Below, piece by piece: positions 26,889 through 35,101 of a stretch of 64,000 nucleotides of DNA. How positions within the stretch are numbered: position 1 is the first letter of the stretch; every line of letters starts with the position of its first letter. The stretch comes from Prevotella sp. P5-50 (GTDB lineage Bacteria; Bacteroidota; Bacteroidia; Bacteroidales; Bacteroidaceae), in NCBI RefSeq assembly GCF_002251295.1, contig NZ_NPJA01000019.1:124001-188000 (forward strand), in the 5' to 3' direction. The notes beneath the pieces were generated by a model. That model made no database searches and had not been told where the DNA came from. It worked only from the letters and a program-made list of their open reading frames with translations. Made by a program: the position numbers and the translations under genes.

Positions 26889-28781
26889 ATGAAGAAATGG
26901 ACTATTGAAGATTCTAAGGAACTCTACAACATCAACGGCTGGGGCACCAGCTATTTCGGCATCAACGAACAAGGCAACGTCTATGTCACTCCGTTTAAAG
27001 ACGGAACACAGATTGACCTGCACGAAGTGATGAACGAACTCGCTCTGCGCGATGTAGAATCACCCGTACTACTGCGTTTCCCTGACATTCTCGACAACCG
27101 TATCGAGAAAACATGGAGTTGCTTTAAGAAAGCAGCAAAGGAGTATGACTACAAAGGTGAGAACTATGTGGTCTATCCCATTAAGGTCAATCAGATGCAA
27201 CCCGTAGTAGAAGAAATCATATCTCACGGACGCAAATTCAATCTCGGACTTGAAGCGGGATCAAAACCAGAATTGCACGCGGTCATTGCCATGCAGTGTC
27301 AGAGCGACAGCATCATCATCTGCAACGGATACAAAGATGAAAACTACATCGAACTGGCTTTGCTGGCACAGAAAATGGGTAAGCAGATATTCATTGTGGT
27401 GGAGAAAATGAACGAGTTGGAAATCATTGCCAACAAAGCAAAGAAGATGGGTATCAGGCCTAACATCGGCATACGCATCAAACTCGCATCATCCGGAAGC
27501 GGTAAATGGGAGGAAAGTGGAGGCGATGCCAGCAAGTTCGGACTCACCAGCGCAGAACTGCTGGAAGCTCTCGACATGCTCAACAAGAAGGGCATGCGCG
27601 ACTGTTTGAGACTCATCCACTTCCATATCGGAAGCCAAATCACCAAAATCAGACGCATACAGACTGCACTCAGAGAGGCTTCACAATTCTACATACAGCT
27701 CCACAAGATGGGCTACAACGTAGATTTCGTAGATTGTGGAGGCGGACTCGGAGTGGATTACGACGGCACAAGGTCACCATCCAGCGAGAGTTCAGTCAAC
27801 TATTCTATACAGGAATACGTAAACGACTGTATCTACACCTTCGTTGATGCGGCCAATAAAAACAATCTGCCCCACCCCAATCTGATAACAGAAAGCGGGC
27901 GATCGCTGGCTGCACACCACTCGGTATTGGTTATCGACGTGCTCGAAACAGCATCGCTACCCGAAATGCCGGAGGAGTTTGAACCCGATGAGAATAGCCA
28001 CCAACTGGTGAAAGACCTATACGAAATATGGGACAACCTATCACCAAGAAACGTATTGGAAGACTGGCACGATGCAGAACAAATCAGAGAAGAGGTGCTC
28101 GATCTCTTTGCACACGGCATCGTTGACCTCAAGACAAGAGCGGAAATTGAGGCGATGTACTGGAGTGTGTGCCATGAAATCAATGCATTGGCAAAGAATC
28201 TGAAACACATACCGGAGGAGCTGATGAACATCGACAAACTGCTTGCCGACAAATATTTCTGCAACTTCTCACTCTTCCAGAGCCTCAGCGACTCATGGGC
28301 CATCGACCAGATGTTCCCTATCATGCCTATACAGCGACTCACCGAACGGCCCACACGAAACGCAACACTACAGGATATCACCTGCGACTCCGACGGAAAG
28401 ATTGCCAACTTCGTAACCAATCGCCACAACTCCCACTCGCTGCCGGTGCATCCGCTACGTCGCAACGAACCCTACTACTTAGGAGTTTTCCTCGTAGGAG
28501 CCTATCAGGAAATTCTCGGCGACATGCACAACCTCTTCGGCGATACTACCGCAGTACACATTTCCGTTAAGGACGGACAGTATCACATCGACCAGGTGAT
28601 CGACGGAGAAACCGTTGCTGAGGTGCTCGAATATGTGCAGTATGAACCCAAGAAACTGGTAAGACAACTGGAAATATGGGTTACCAAGAGCGTCAAGCAA
28701 GGTAAGATCACACTCGAAGAGGGTAAGGAATTCCTTTCTACCTACCGCAGCGGACTCTACGGTTACACCTATTTAGAATAA
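26889..28781 (+). CDS. speA: Biosynthetic arginine decarboxylase
   Basis: A 630-residue PLP enzyme converting arginine to agmatine, the first step of one polyamine route. The N-terminal WGTSYFGINEQGNVYV segment, the PLP Lys in VVYPIKVNQMQPVVEE (about residue 103), FHIGSQITKI, the DCGGGLGVDYDG pocket and the C-terminal FLVGAYQEILGDMHNLFGD block identify the SpeA family. Its length matches. No agmatinase or agmatine deiminase is in the window. A long hairpin at 28841-28882 follows. Confidence 0.97.
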   Translation: MKKWTIEDSKELYNINGWGTSYFGINEQGNVYVTPFKDGTQIDLHEVMNELALRDVESPVLLRFPDILDNRIEKTWSCFKKAAKEYDYKGENYVVYPIKVNQMQPVVEEIISHGRKFNLGLEAGSKPELHAVIAMQCQSDSIIICNGYKDENYIELALLAQKMGKQIFIVVEKMNELEIIANKAKKMGIRPNIGIRIKLASSGSGKWEESGGDASKFGLTSAELLEALDMLNKKGMRDCLRLIHFHIGSQITKIRRIQTALREASQFYIQLHKMGYNVDFVDCGGGLGVDYDGTRSPSSESSVNYSIQEYVNDCIYTFVDAANKNNLPHPNLITESGRSLAAHHSVLVIDVLETASLPEMPEEFEPDENSHQLVKDLYEIWDNLSPRNVLEDWHDAEQIREEVLDLFAHGIVDLKTRAEIEAMYWSVCHEINALAKNLKHIPEELMNIDKLLADKYFCNFSLFQSLSDSWAIDQMFPIMPIQRLTERPTRNATLQDITCDSDGKIANFVTNRHNSHSLPVHPLRRNEPYYLGVFLVGAYQEILGDMHNLFGDTTAVHISVKDGQYHIDQVIDGETVAEVLEYVQYEPKKLVRQLEIWVTKSVKQGKITLEEGKEFLSTYRSGLYGYTYLE

Positions 28782-28840
28782 TAACTGCCGGTTGTCAACA
28801 ACCGCAGAAACATCACACACCGACGGTACAGACCGTCAAC

Positions 28841-28882
28841 AACTGTTGGCTCTGACCAATCCGGTCAGGGCCAACAATAGTT
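28841..28882 (+). terminator. Terminator after speA
   Basis: AACTGTTGGCTCTGACC pairs imperfectly with GGTCAGGGCCAACAATAGTT across a 5-nt loop. The T-run is weak, so factor-dependent ending or attenuation is possible. Confidence 0.6.
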
Positions 28883-28933
28883 AAAGAACAAAAAGAAACA
28901 AGTGAAACACTGCATATTACGCAAATTTATTAC

Positions 28934-28941
28934 TAATTTTG
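28934..28941 (+). promoter_or_regulatory. Promoter -7 box for argB
   Basis: TAATTTTG, 30 nt before the ATG at 28972. It lies so close to an alternative ATG at 28939 that the later start is favoured. Confidence 0.55.
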
Positions 28942-28971
28942 TATGTGCAACATCACAATAATAAAAATGTT

Positions 28972-29742
28972 ATGGAAAAAATAACCATCGTAAAAGTAGG
29001 CGGTGCGGTCGTCGAAGACGAAGCACAACTGACACAGTTACTCAAAGACTTTGCTGCCATCGAAGGGAAAAAAGTACTTGTACATGGCGGAGGACGACGA
29101 GCCACAAAGGTGGCTGCAGCACTCGGCATTGAGAGCAAGATGGTCAACGGAAGACGTATCACCGATGCCGACATGCTCGAAGTGGTAACCATGGTCTATG
29201 GCGGACTGGTCAACAAAAACCTCGTGGCACGACTGCAAGCTGCGGGAGTGAACGCACTCGGACTGACTGGCGCCGACATCGACGTCATCCGCAGCCATAA
29301 GCGCCCCATCAAAGACGGTATCGACTTCGGTTTTGTGGGCGATGTGGAAAAAGCCAACGGACAAATGCTCCACACCCTCATCAACGCAGGAATCACTCCC
29401 GTCATGGCGCCGCTGACACACGACGGACAGGGACATATACTCAATACCAACGCCGACACCATTGCCGGAGAAACCGCTAAAGCACTTGCATCCTACTACG
29501 ATGTTACACTCATCTATAGTTTCGAGAAGAAAGGCGTGCTAAGCAATCCCGACGATGACAACAGCGTCATCAGCGAAATCACACGAGAAGACTTTGAGAG
29601 ATACAAGGCTGACGGAACCGTAGCAGGGGGCATGATACCCAAACTCGACAATGCTTTCGACGCTATCGACGCCGGAGTAAAACGCGTGATCATCACCCTT
29701 GCAACAGCCATCGACGGACAACACGGCACCGTCATCCGATAA
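28972..29742 (+). CDS. argB: Acylglutamate kinase (ArgB)
   Basis: A 256-residue amino acid kinase for the second step of arginine synthesis. KVGGAVVED (about residues 7-15), VHGGGRRA (about 37-44), the substrate segment MVYGGLVNKNLVARL (about 75-89) and the C-terminal GGMIPKLDNAFDAIDAGV are family hallmarks. Some Bacteroidetes use N-succinyl rather than N-acetyl intermediates in this pathway, so the acyl group cannot be fixed from this gene alone. It stands alone between speA and an ECF sigma factor. Confidence 0.93.
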   Translation: MEKITIVKVGGAVVEDEAQLTQLLKDFAAIEGKKVLVHGGGRRATKVAAALGIESKMVNGRRITDADMLEVVTMVYGGLVNKNLVARLQAAGVNALGLTGADIDVIRSHKRPIKDGIDFGFVGDVEKANGQMLHTLINAGITPVMAPLTHDGQGHILNTNADTIAGETAKALASYYDVTLIYSFEKKGVLSNPDDDNSVISEITREDFERYKADGTVAGGMIPKLDNAFDAIDAGVKRVIITLATAIDGQHGTVIR

Positions 29743-29809
29743 TTTAGAGAAAAAAATATCCATCATTCTGTAACTTTCACTTTCCACAATCGTCGTATAT
29801 ATAGAGAGG

Positions 29810-30328
29810 ATGAAAAAAATCAGTTTTCGAAATGACATCCTGCCACTGAAGAATCTACTCTACAGGCTGGCGCTCCGCATCACTCTCGATCCTGCGGAAG
29901 CAGAAGATGTCGTACAGGAAACCATGATAAAGGTATGGAACCGGCGAGACAGCTGGGATACGATAGACAATATCGAAGCCTTCTGCACCACCACATGCCG
30001 CAACCTCTCGCTCGACAAGACACGGCGCATGGGACGACAGGAAGCATCGCTCGACAGCGTAGCAACAGACCCTGAAGACCACAGCAGCGCGTCAAACCCC
30101 GAAGAGCAGGCAATGCAACGAGACCGGGTGGCACTCATCCGACAACTCATAGACAGACTGCCAGAGAAGCAAAGATGCGTCATGCAACTGCGGGATATCG
30201 AGGGGAAGAGCTACAAAGACATTGCCACCTTGCTCGACATCAGCGAGGAACAAGTGAAGGTCAATATCTTCAGGGCACGTCAGGCTATCAAACAACAATT
30301 TAAGAAAACAGAGAATTATGGACTATAA
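29810..30328 (+). CDS. ECF-type RNA polymerase sigma factor
   Basis: A 172-residue sigma-70 family protein of ECF size. Region 2 includes LYRLALRITLDPAEAEDVVQETMIKVWNRR-type sequence (about residues 17-47), and region 4 is RLPEKQRCVMQLRDIEGKSY (about 116-135) with a helix-turn-helix ending EEQVKVNIFRARQAIK. The following gene overlaps its end by 11 nt and encodes a one-segment membrane protein, the usual place of an anti-sigma factor. The regulon cannot be told from the sequence. Confidence 0.93.
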   Translation: MKKISFRNDILPLKNLLYRLALRITLDPAEAEDVVQETMIKVWNRRDSWDTIDNIEAFCTTTCRNLSLDKTRRMGRQEASLDSVATDPEDHSSASNPEEQAMQRDRVALIRQLIDRLPEKQRCVMQLRDIEGKSYKDIATLLDISEEQVKVNIFRARQAIKQQFKKTENYGL

Positions 30329-30809
30329 GTACATCGAACAACTTTTGGAACGTTACTGGAAAACGGAAACCTCTATCGAAGAAGAGGACATCCTCCGTGC
30401 GTTCTTCAGCCAACAGGACATTCCTGCGGCACTGAAGCAATACCAGCCGCTATTCACCTGCCAGCAGGAAGATGCCGACATCAAGTTGGGCGATGACTTC
30501 GATGAACGCATCTTGGCACTCACAGAAGATACCGAAGTGAAGCCCGTCAAGGCTCGCACCATCTCTCTGCAACAGCAGTTGAGACCGCTCTTCAAGGCCG
30601 CAGCAGTCATTGCCATCATCTTCTCTGTAGGTGGAGCCCTTCAGCATCCATGGGATGCCAGTTGGAACGACCCACGAATCGACTATGCCAACTCCTATAT
30701 CCAGCAGATTGACACAGCCGACACCATAGTGCCCATGCAGGCGGAAAACATCACCGATGCCCCTGCCGACAGCAGCAAAGCTGTCAACGAGACACTACAT
30801 AAAGAATGA
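30318..30809 (+). CDS. Single-pass membrane protein, putative anti-sigma factor
   Basis: A 163-residue protein. An N-terminal acidic domain of about 90 residues is followed by one membrane segment (AAAVIAIIFSVGGAL, about residues 94-108) and a short extracytoplasmic tail. The layout (cytosolic domain, membrane anchor, small outer part) and the 11-nt overlap with the sigma gene point to an anti-sigma factor. No zinc-binding HxxxCxxC motif is present, so this is inference from context. Confidence 0.7.
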   Translation: MDYKYIEQLLERYWKTETSIEEEDILRAFFSQQDIPAALKQYQPLFTCQQEDADIKLGDDFDERILALTEDTEVKPVKARTISLQQQLRPLFKAAAVIAIIFSVGGALQHPWDASWNDPRIDYANSYIQQIDTADTIVPMQAENITDAPADSSKAVNETLHKE

Positions 30810-30913
30810 TACATTTCTATGCTTTCTCTATATTTAAATCATTTCAACATTAAAACAACAACGAAACTGTGAAGTTTCACTTCTCTCAAATTTTTCATAA
30901 CATACTAACGAAG

Positions 30914-30945
30914 CGGGCCACCCATCAATAATGATAGGTGGCCCG
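30914..30945 (+). terminator. Terminator of sigma operon
   Basis: CGGGCCACC pairs with GGTGGCCCG across a 14-nt loop that can extend the stem, followed by TCGTACTTTTT. Confidence 0.85.
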
Positions 30946-31065
30946 TCGTACTTTTTGTCGCTAAAGTCCTGAAACTGTTTATGACTTAGAGCATAAACCG
31001 AAATGCCGCAACTGTCATTCGGTCGTTCTAACGGCCTGTCGGCGATGTTGACCAACCGGACGACA

Positions 31066-31839
31066 TCAGTCCTGACTGTCGGCACGCTTCATCTGCAGAT
31101 ACAGCTGCCACAAGGCTGGAATAACTATCATCAACGAGAATCCTGCTGCCATCAGCGCATGTTGCTCACTTCCGAAGATATCTACCAGCTTCACATCAGC
31201 CTGTTGATACATATTGGAAACGATATACGCAGCACTGTTGTTCACCCAATGATACACCATTCCGGGAATGATTGAACCCGTGCGCCAATACATCCATCCC
31301 AACAGCAAACCACCAATAAAGGCATAGGGCATTTGGGCAGGATTGCCATGCACCAGACTGAAAAGCAAAGCAGATACGACTATTGCCTTCCATGGTGTCA
31401 GCTTCTCAAGCAGTACGCGAAGCACTGCACCACGGAACACGACTTCCTCTACCAAAGGGGCCAACAGCCCGACGACCACATATCCCCAATAGTTGGCCAT
31501 CAAATTGCCCATCTCCATTTCTATCAGGTTAGGCAACTCAGGAAGATGCTCCTGCAACCAAGTAAAGGGAATTGCCATGCCTATTGATGCCAGTGCAGTC
31601 CAAAGCAGAACGCTCCAAGGACGTGTCAGCAACCAACTGGGCGATATGGGTGTCATCCGTTTCCACAAGAAAACAACAAGGGCAAGGACATTGGCAGCCG
31701 ACAAACCGATAATCATCTGTGTTGTTTTGTCAACCACCACCGCTGTGCTTCCTATCAATAGGCATACGCCTTCTACCACACTCATGACCACCACCTGAAT
31801 GGCCACAAACAGCAAAACATATAATATTGCCTTTTTCAT
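31066..31839 (-). CDS. CPBP-family intramembrane protease
   Basis: A 257-residue membrane protein with about seven hydrophobic segments. The CPBP (Abi/CAAX-type) motifs are intact: EEVVFRG (about residues 132-138, the EExxxR motif), FSLVHGN (about 161-167) and the last motif HWVNNSAAY (about 211-219). Bacterial members have varied or unknown roles, including processing of small peptides. It follows ribF on the same strand after 46 nt, and no promoter of its own was found, so it may be read from the ribF transcript. Confidence 0.9.
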   Translation of the reverse strand: MKKAILYVLLFVAIQVVVMSVVEGVCLLIGSTAVVVDKTTQMIIGLSAANVLALVVFLWKRMTPISPSWLLTRPWSVLLWTALASIGMAIPFTWLQEHLPELPNLIEMEMGNLMANYWGYVVVGLLAPLVEEVVFRGAVLRVLLEKLTPWKAIVVSALLFSLVHGNPAQMPYAFIGGLLLGWMYWRTGSIIPGMVYHWVNNSAAYIVSNMYQQADVKLVDIFGSEQHALMAAGFSLMIVIPALWQLYLQMKRADSQD

Positions 31840-31885
31840 CTATTTCATCTATTTAATTGGTTTATCTTATTTCTACAGCTGTCAA

Positions 31886-32851
31886 CTACTTGCCGCATAC
31901 TGTTTCCTGCGCCTCTGCATCGGCACGAAGCACCTGCAAGGCGTCGCTCTGATCCTTTGCCAACTGCGCTTTCAGGGCTGAGGCATCGGCAAAACGCTGT
32001 TCGTCGCGCAACCTACCGACAAAGCGCACACGCACAGTCTGTCCATAGAGATTGCCGTTATAGTCGAAAAGATGCACTTCGAGCGTTGTAGGCCGACCGC
32101 CAAACGTTGGACAATGCCCGATATTCATCATGGCAGGCAGCGTAGGTCCATCCACACCGATTGTTGCCCATACGGCATAAACCCCAGCCTTAGGCAGCAG
32201 TTTATGGGTATCGGGCGAGAGATTGGCAGTGGGATAGCCAATCTTCATACCGATCTGTTCGCCGCTGACCACTTGACCTTCGAGACTATAGTCGCGTCCA
32301 AGACAGTGGTGCACCTTGTCGAGCGCACCGTCAGCCAACAGTCGTCTGACCATCGACGAACTCACGGGGCAGTCTTCTTCTGTGATGTTGCACGGCTCAA
32401 GCGCCTCAACATCCATATCCATCTCCTGCCCATAGCGCACATAGTCGCTAAAGCCAGCAGATCGATCGTGGCCGAAACGGTTGTCGTAACCCGTCAGCAG
32501 AAGCTTCACGCCAAGTTGTTGGCGCATCAGCAACATAAAGTCGCAGGCAGCCAAGCCAGCCATCTCTTCAGTAAACGGCAGTACCACGCAACGCTGCACA
32601 CCGGTGGCGCACAGCAATTGCAACCGCTCATCGAGTGTTGTCAGCAGCGGAGGACACTTGTCAGGACATACCACACTGAGTGGATGGCGGTCGAACGTGA
32701 TGACCGTAGATATCAGTTTTCGCTCGCGTGCCTTATCTGCCAGTTGTTCGAAAACAAAGCGATGTCCACGATGCACACCGTCAAAAACTCCGATGGTTGC
32801 CACCGCCAATCCTTCGAGTTGCATCGCCTTATCGTATATTAATATTTCCAT
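31886..32851 (-). CDS. ribF: Bifunctional riboflavin kinase/FAD synthetase
   Basis: A 321-residue enzyme that makes FMN and FAD from riboflavin. The N-terminal FAD-synthetase nucleotidyltransferase carries GVFDGVHRGH (about residues 19-28) and YDNRFGHDRSA. The C-terminal riboflavin-kinase domain contains GYPTANLSP (about 206-214) and the following MNIGHCPTFGG. I chose the ATG at 32851 instead of 32920 because the -7 box at 32860-32867 lies upstream of it and inside the longer frame. Confidence 0.94.
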   Translation of the reverse strand: MEILIYDKAMQLEGLAVATIGVFDGVHRGHRFVFEQLADKARERKLISTVITFDRHPLSVVCPDKCPPLLTTLDERLQLLCATGVQRCVVLPFTEEMAGLAACDFMLLMRQQLGVKLLLTGYDNRFGHDRSAGFSDYVRYGQEMDMDVEALEPCNITEEDCPVSSSMVRRLLADGALDKVHHCLGRDYSLEGQVVSGEQIGMKIGYPTANLSPDTHKLLPKAGVYAVWATIGVDGPTLPAMMNIGHCPTFGGRPTTLEVHLFDYNGNLYGQTVRVRFVGRLRDEQRFADASALKAQLAKDQSDALQVLRADAEAQETVCGK

Positions 32852-32859
32852 TTCGGGTA

Positions 32860-32867
32860 CAAAATTA
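32860..32867 (-). promoter_or_regulatory. Promoter -7 box, near-leaderless, for ribF
   Basis: CAAAATTA on the plus strand reads TAATTTTG on the minus strand and ends only 8 nt before the ribF ATG at 32851. A very short leader is expected, with no room for an FMN riboswitch. Confidence 0.55.
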
Positions 32868-32909
32868 CAAAATTTCATGCAATTAGTTGCGTATTTGCAA
32901 AAAAAGCAG

Positions 32910-32917
32910 TACCTTTG
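32910..32917 (+). promoter_or_regulatory. Promoter -7 box for tRNA(CAT)
   Basis: TACCTTTG, 16 nt before the 5' end of the tRNA. A TTTG lies about 17 nt upstream (GTATTTGC). Confidence 0.65.
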
Positions 32918-32933
32918 CACCGCAAAAATTTGC

Positions 32934-33007
32934 GGACTTGTAGCTCAGTTGGTTAGAGCAACAGACTCATAATCTGGAGGTCCCAGGTTCAAGCCCTGGC
33001 TGGTCCA
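32934..33007 (+). tRNA. tRNA with CAT anticodon (elongator tRNA-Met likely)
   Basis: A 74-nt cloverleaf: acceptor GGACTTG/CTGGTCC with one mismatch and a G-T pair, D-arm GCTC/GAGC, anticodon loop CTCATAA with CAT at 32968-32970, and T-arm CCAGG-TTCAAGC-CCTGG. The 3' CCA is not encoded. The acceptor does not look like an initiator. A CAT anticodon could also belong to tRNA-Ile2 after lysidine modification, so Met is probable, not certain. Confidence 0.9.
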
Positions 33008-33020
33008 CCTCTTAAAATCA

Positions 33021-33055
33021 AGCAGTTAAGTCGCAAACTTAACTGCTTTTTCTTT
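33021..33055 (+). terminator. Terminator of tRNA
   Basis: AGCAGTTAAG pairs perfectly with CTTAACTGCT across a 7-nt loop and runs into TTTTTCTTTT. Confidence 0.9.
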
Positions 33056-33059
33056 TGCC

Positions 33060-33142
33060 TTGCGAACACATTGCGAACACAGAGACATTCGTACAGCAAC
33101 GTGCTTTTCGCAAATTTTCATGCTTTTTTATCTTGCGAACAC
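33060..33142. repeat. TTGCGAACAC direct repeats downstream of tRNA
   Basis: TTGCGAACAC occurs at 33060-33069, 33071-33080 and 33133-33142. Short repeats just past a tRNA terminator are compatible with an old integration site, but no integrase gene is present here. Confidence 0.55.
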
Positions 33143-33148
33143 GTATTT

Positions 33149-33187
33149 TCATCAGATTTCATTTGGGGAAGAAAAATAATCTGATGA
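33149..33187 (-). terminator. Possible terminator of sigma/anti-sigma operon
   Basis: TCATCAGATT pairs with AATCTGATGA across a 19-nt loop downstream of the minus-strand operon ending at 33240. On the minus strand it is followed by AAAATACG, so the T-run is lacking. Confidence 0.4.
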
Positions 33188-33239
33188 TTCTGCAGTAATA
33201 TTTTTCCTCCCTTTAATCATATTCATCACCATGCATTCT

Positions 33240-33653
33240 CTATGAACCGTTGGAAACCGTCCCTAATTGCACTCTCATTTGGACGATATCCAATACGTTG
33301 CTAACAATGCTGATAATACCAAGCCCCATTACTAGTGATAGGACAATCGTCGCTATCGTCCTGGAATATTGTTCAATTGCCAACAAGATGCCAGATGATG
33401 CATGGAAAGTAAACAATGGCAATTCCGATGGCGTGGACAGAACAAAGGCAAACAATGCTCCGCCAGCGATGAAGCCCGCCACAAATGCAGCTATCATAGC
33501 ATATTTGTATCGACGAAGGTTTGCCTCCTCATACTGACGAAGGTATTCTACGGCATCGAGTTTTTGGGTTAGGCGTGCCATAAACTCATCCTTATCGTCA
33601 AATTTCGGACGCTGGGCAAGGAAGAGTTCCTCAAGTGCTTTATCTTTCATCAT
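33240..33653 (-). CDS. Two-segment membrane protein, putative anti-sigma partner
   Basis: A 137-residue protein with a charged N-terminal 45 residues (DKALEELFLAQRPKFDDKDE) and two membrane segments (about residues 50-72 and 95-120). The start overlaps the end of the ECF sigma gene by 4 nt. Position and layout suggest control of that sigma factor; the family is not recognised. Confidence 0.7.
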   Translation of the reverse strand: MMKDKALEELFLAQRPKFDDKDEFMARLTQKLDAVEYLRQYEEANLRRYKYAMIAAFVAGFIAGGALFAFVLSTPSELPLFTFHASSGILLAIEQYSRTIATIVLSLVMGLGIISIVSNVLDIVQMRVQLGTVSNGS

Positions 33654-34126
33654 AACTTCAATCTTGTTTTCAGTTTGTCACGTCCTCGCGAGAGTTGCTT
33701 CTTCACGGCATCTTTGCTTGTGTCTGTTATCTGGGAAATCTCTTTTACAGAATGTCCGTCAAGATAGAACAACACAATGGATGCTCGTTCTTTGGGAGGC
33801 AAAGTGGCGAGAGCAAGGTAGAGATCCTGATAAGCATATTTTACATCAGCATCACTTGTGCCTAAGACTGTTTTTGCCTCTTCTATGCTTTCAAATGTCC
33901 GTTGGGCTGCCTTATGATTAAGGAATGTGTTCTGTGCAATCTTGAAGAGCCACGATTGGAACTTTCCTTTATTCTGATAGCCTGCCGAGGCAAGATACGC
34001 CTTGACCAAAGCATCTTGAGCAATATCGTCAGCATCATCCTTGTTGCCACAGCAGAGGGCGAGCAAGAATCCACGAAGTGCCTCCTGCTCGTCACTGACG
34101 AGTTGTATGAACTGCTCTCTGGTCAT
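33650..34126 (-). CDS. ECF-type RNA polymerase sigma factor
   Basis: A 158-residue sigma-70 family protein. Region 2 includes NKDDADDIAQDALVKAYLAS (about residues 28-47), and region 4 includes LPPKERASIVLFYLDGHSVK (about 111-130) followed by EISQITDTSKDAVKKQLSRG. It is the middle gene of a minus-strand operon: a membrane protein (34583-34134), this gene after a 7-nt gap, then a membrane protein overlapping its end by 4 nt. It is distinct from the sigma factor at 29810. Confidence 0.93.
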   Translation of the reverse strand: MTREQFIQLVSDEQEALRGFLLALCCGNKDDADDIAQDALVKAYLASAGYQNKGKFQSWLFKIAQNTFLNHKAAQRTFESIEEAKTVLGTSDADVKYAYQDLYLALATLPPKERASIVLFYLDGHSVKEISQITDTSKDAVKKQLSRGRDKLKTRLKL

Positions 34127-34133
34127 CTACTTT

Positions 34134-34583
34134 TTATGCCTGTCGCAAGTTCCGTTCCTCTGCTTCCATTTCCTTGGCAAGCATCTTCTTACCGATCTGA
34201 TAGTTGGCTAGGAAGGCTATGCCTACAGCTAACAGTACCAATCCTATACTTATACTTACCAACGGATCTGTACTTCCTCCTACTAAGTTGCAGTTCAAGT
34301 ATATTCCGTAACCTATCATTCCTACTCCCAGGATGAAAGCAAGCATTCCCCACTGTAGTTTTTCCAACAACTTCTCTTTCAACAACTTCTCTGGCTTATT
34401 CATCTTTCTTACTAATTCCTCAATGTCAATGTCAGCATTCTTTTCGAGTGCAGCAAGAATGATTTCCTTTCTATTCCTTTCCGAAGCCATCTTACCTCTT
34501 AATGCAAGAAAAATAATGGTAATTGGGAGAATAACGGCTGTTCCAAGCACAATAAAAAGACCTACGATATCATGACTTTCCAT
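34134..34583 (-). CDS. Membrane protein, DUF6249-like
   Basis: A 149-residue protein with an N-terminal membrane segment (GLFIVLGTAVILPITIIFLAL, about residues 8-28), a charged cytosolic stretch (RNRKEIILAALEKNADID) and two more membrane segments (about 76-95 and 105-125). It resembles DUF6249-type proteins often found beside ECF sigma and anti-sigma genes in Bacteroidales. It heads the three-gene minus-strand operon. Function unknown. Confidence 0.75.
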   Translation of the reverse strand: MESHDIVGLFIVLGTAVILPITIIFLALRGKMASERNRKEIILAALEKNADIDIEELVRKMNKPEKLLKEKLLEKLQWGMLAFILGVGMIGYGIYLNCNLVGGSTDPLVSISIGLVLLAVGIAFLANYQIGKKMLAKEMEAEERNLRQA

Positions 34584-34705
34584 ATTTTTAATTGTTTTAT
34601 TGGTTAAACTTCTTGTTAATTATTGAACCGATTCACTATAACAACAAGTGAAAGTAGGAAAAGGTGACGTCCCATCTGTGTTTTTTTCAAAATTATCTCA
34701 AAAAA

Positions 34706-34876
34706 CTACACCAAAGACAAAACAACATCTGGCGACATCTCCATCTTTGTTATAGCGCAAAGGCTGGTACCCATATCCTTGACACTTGCACCCATCGGGT
34801 ACATATCATCATCAACAATCAAGAAACGGTCATGGGATTTATGGGGCAACTGTACGAACACCAAAGCCCATTTCAT
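34706..34876 (-). pseudogene. Remnant of a PLD-like C-terminus (ORF6N/RhuM-type protein)
   Basis: The minus strand encodes 56 residues from ATG 34876 to TAG 34706 containing HKSHDRFLIVDDDMYPMG and ASVKDMGTSLCAITKMEMSP. This strongly recalls the C-terminal HDRFxIxDxxxYHxGxSxKDLGK segment of phage and mobile-element proteins with an N-terminal ORF6N or related domain. The rest of the gene is missing, and an in-frame stop lies just upstream of the ATG. It looks like the leftover 3' end of a lost mobile-element gene. Family naming is from memory. Confidence 0.5.
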
Positions 34877-35023
34877 AGCATTTCACTTAATTTTTACTTT
34901 TCGGGTGCAAAGTAACAAAATATCTATGAATCAGCGAAATATAATTCAAAATAAAATTACTTGATTCAGAGGGGAACGGTAGAAAAAACGAGGAGACATC
35001 AAGGCTTTTTTAATTTTTTTCTT

Positions 35024-35031
35024 TACCTTTG
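35024..35031 (+). promoter_or_regulatory. Promoter -7 box for gene at 35102
   Basis: TACCTTTG, 70 nt before the ATG at 35102. Confidence 0.55.
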
Positions 35032-35101
35032 CAATCAGAAATAATAAGGTAAAGAGAAAAGCAATACCGAAGGATTGAAAACTAAAGACAAAACACAAAG
35101 C

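Larger units (their letters stand above)
34584..35101. other. Intergenic stretch with gene remnant
   Basis: A 518-bp divergent gap. It holds a degraded phage-type gene end on the minus strand (34706-34876) and the promoter of the gene at 35102. The remainder is A/T-rich with no other structure seen. Confidence 0.7.

Noticed and set aside
28782..28971. Riboswitch ahead of argB
   Set aside because: The hairpin at 28841-28882 lies upstream of the argB promoter box and so belongs to the end of the speA transcript.
32851..32933. FMN riboswitch ahead of ribF
   Set aside because: The promoter box ends 8 nt before the ATG, so there is no leader to hold one.
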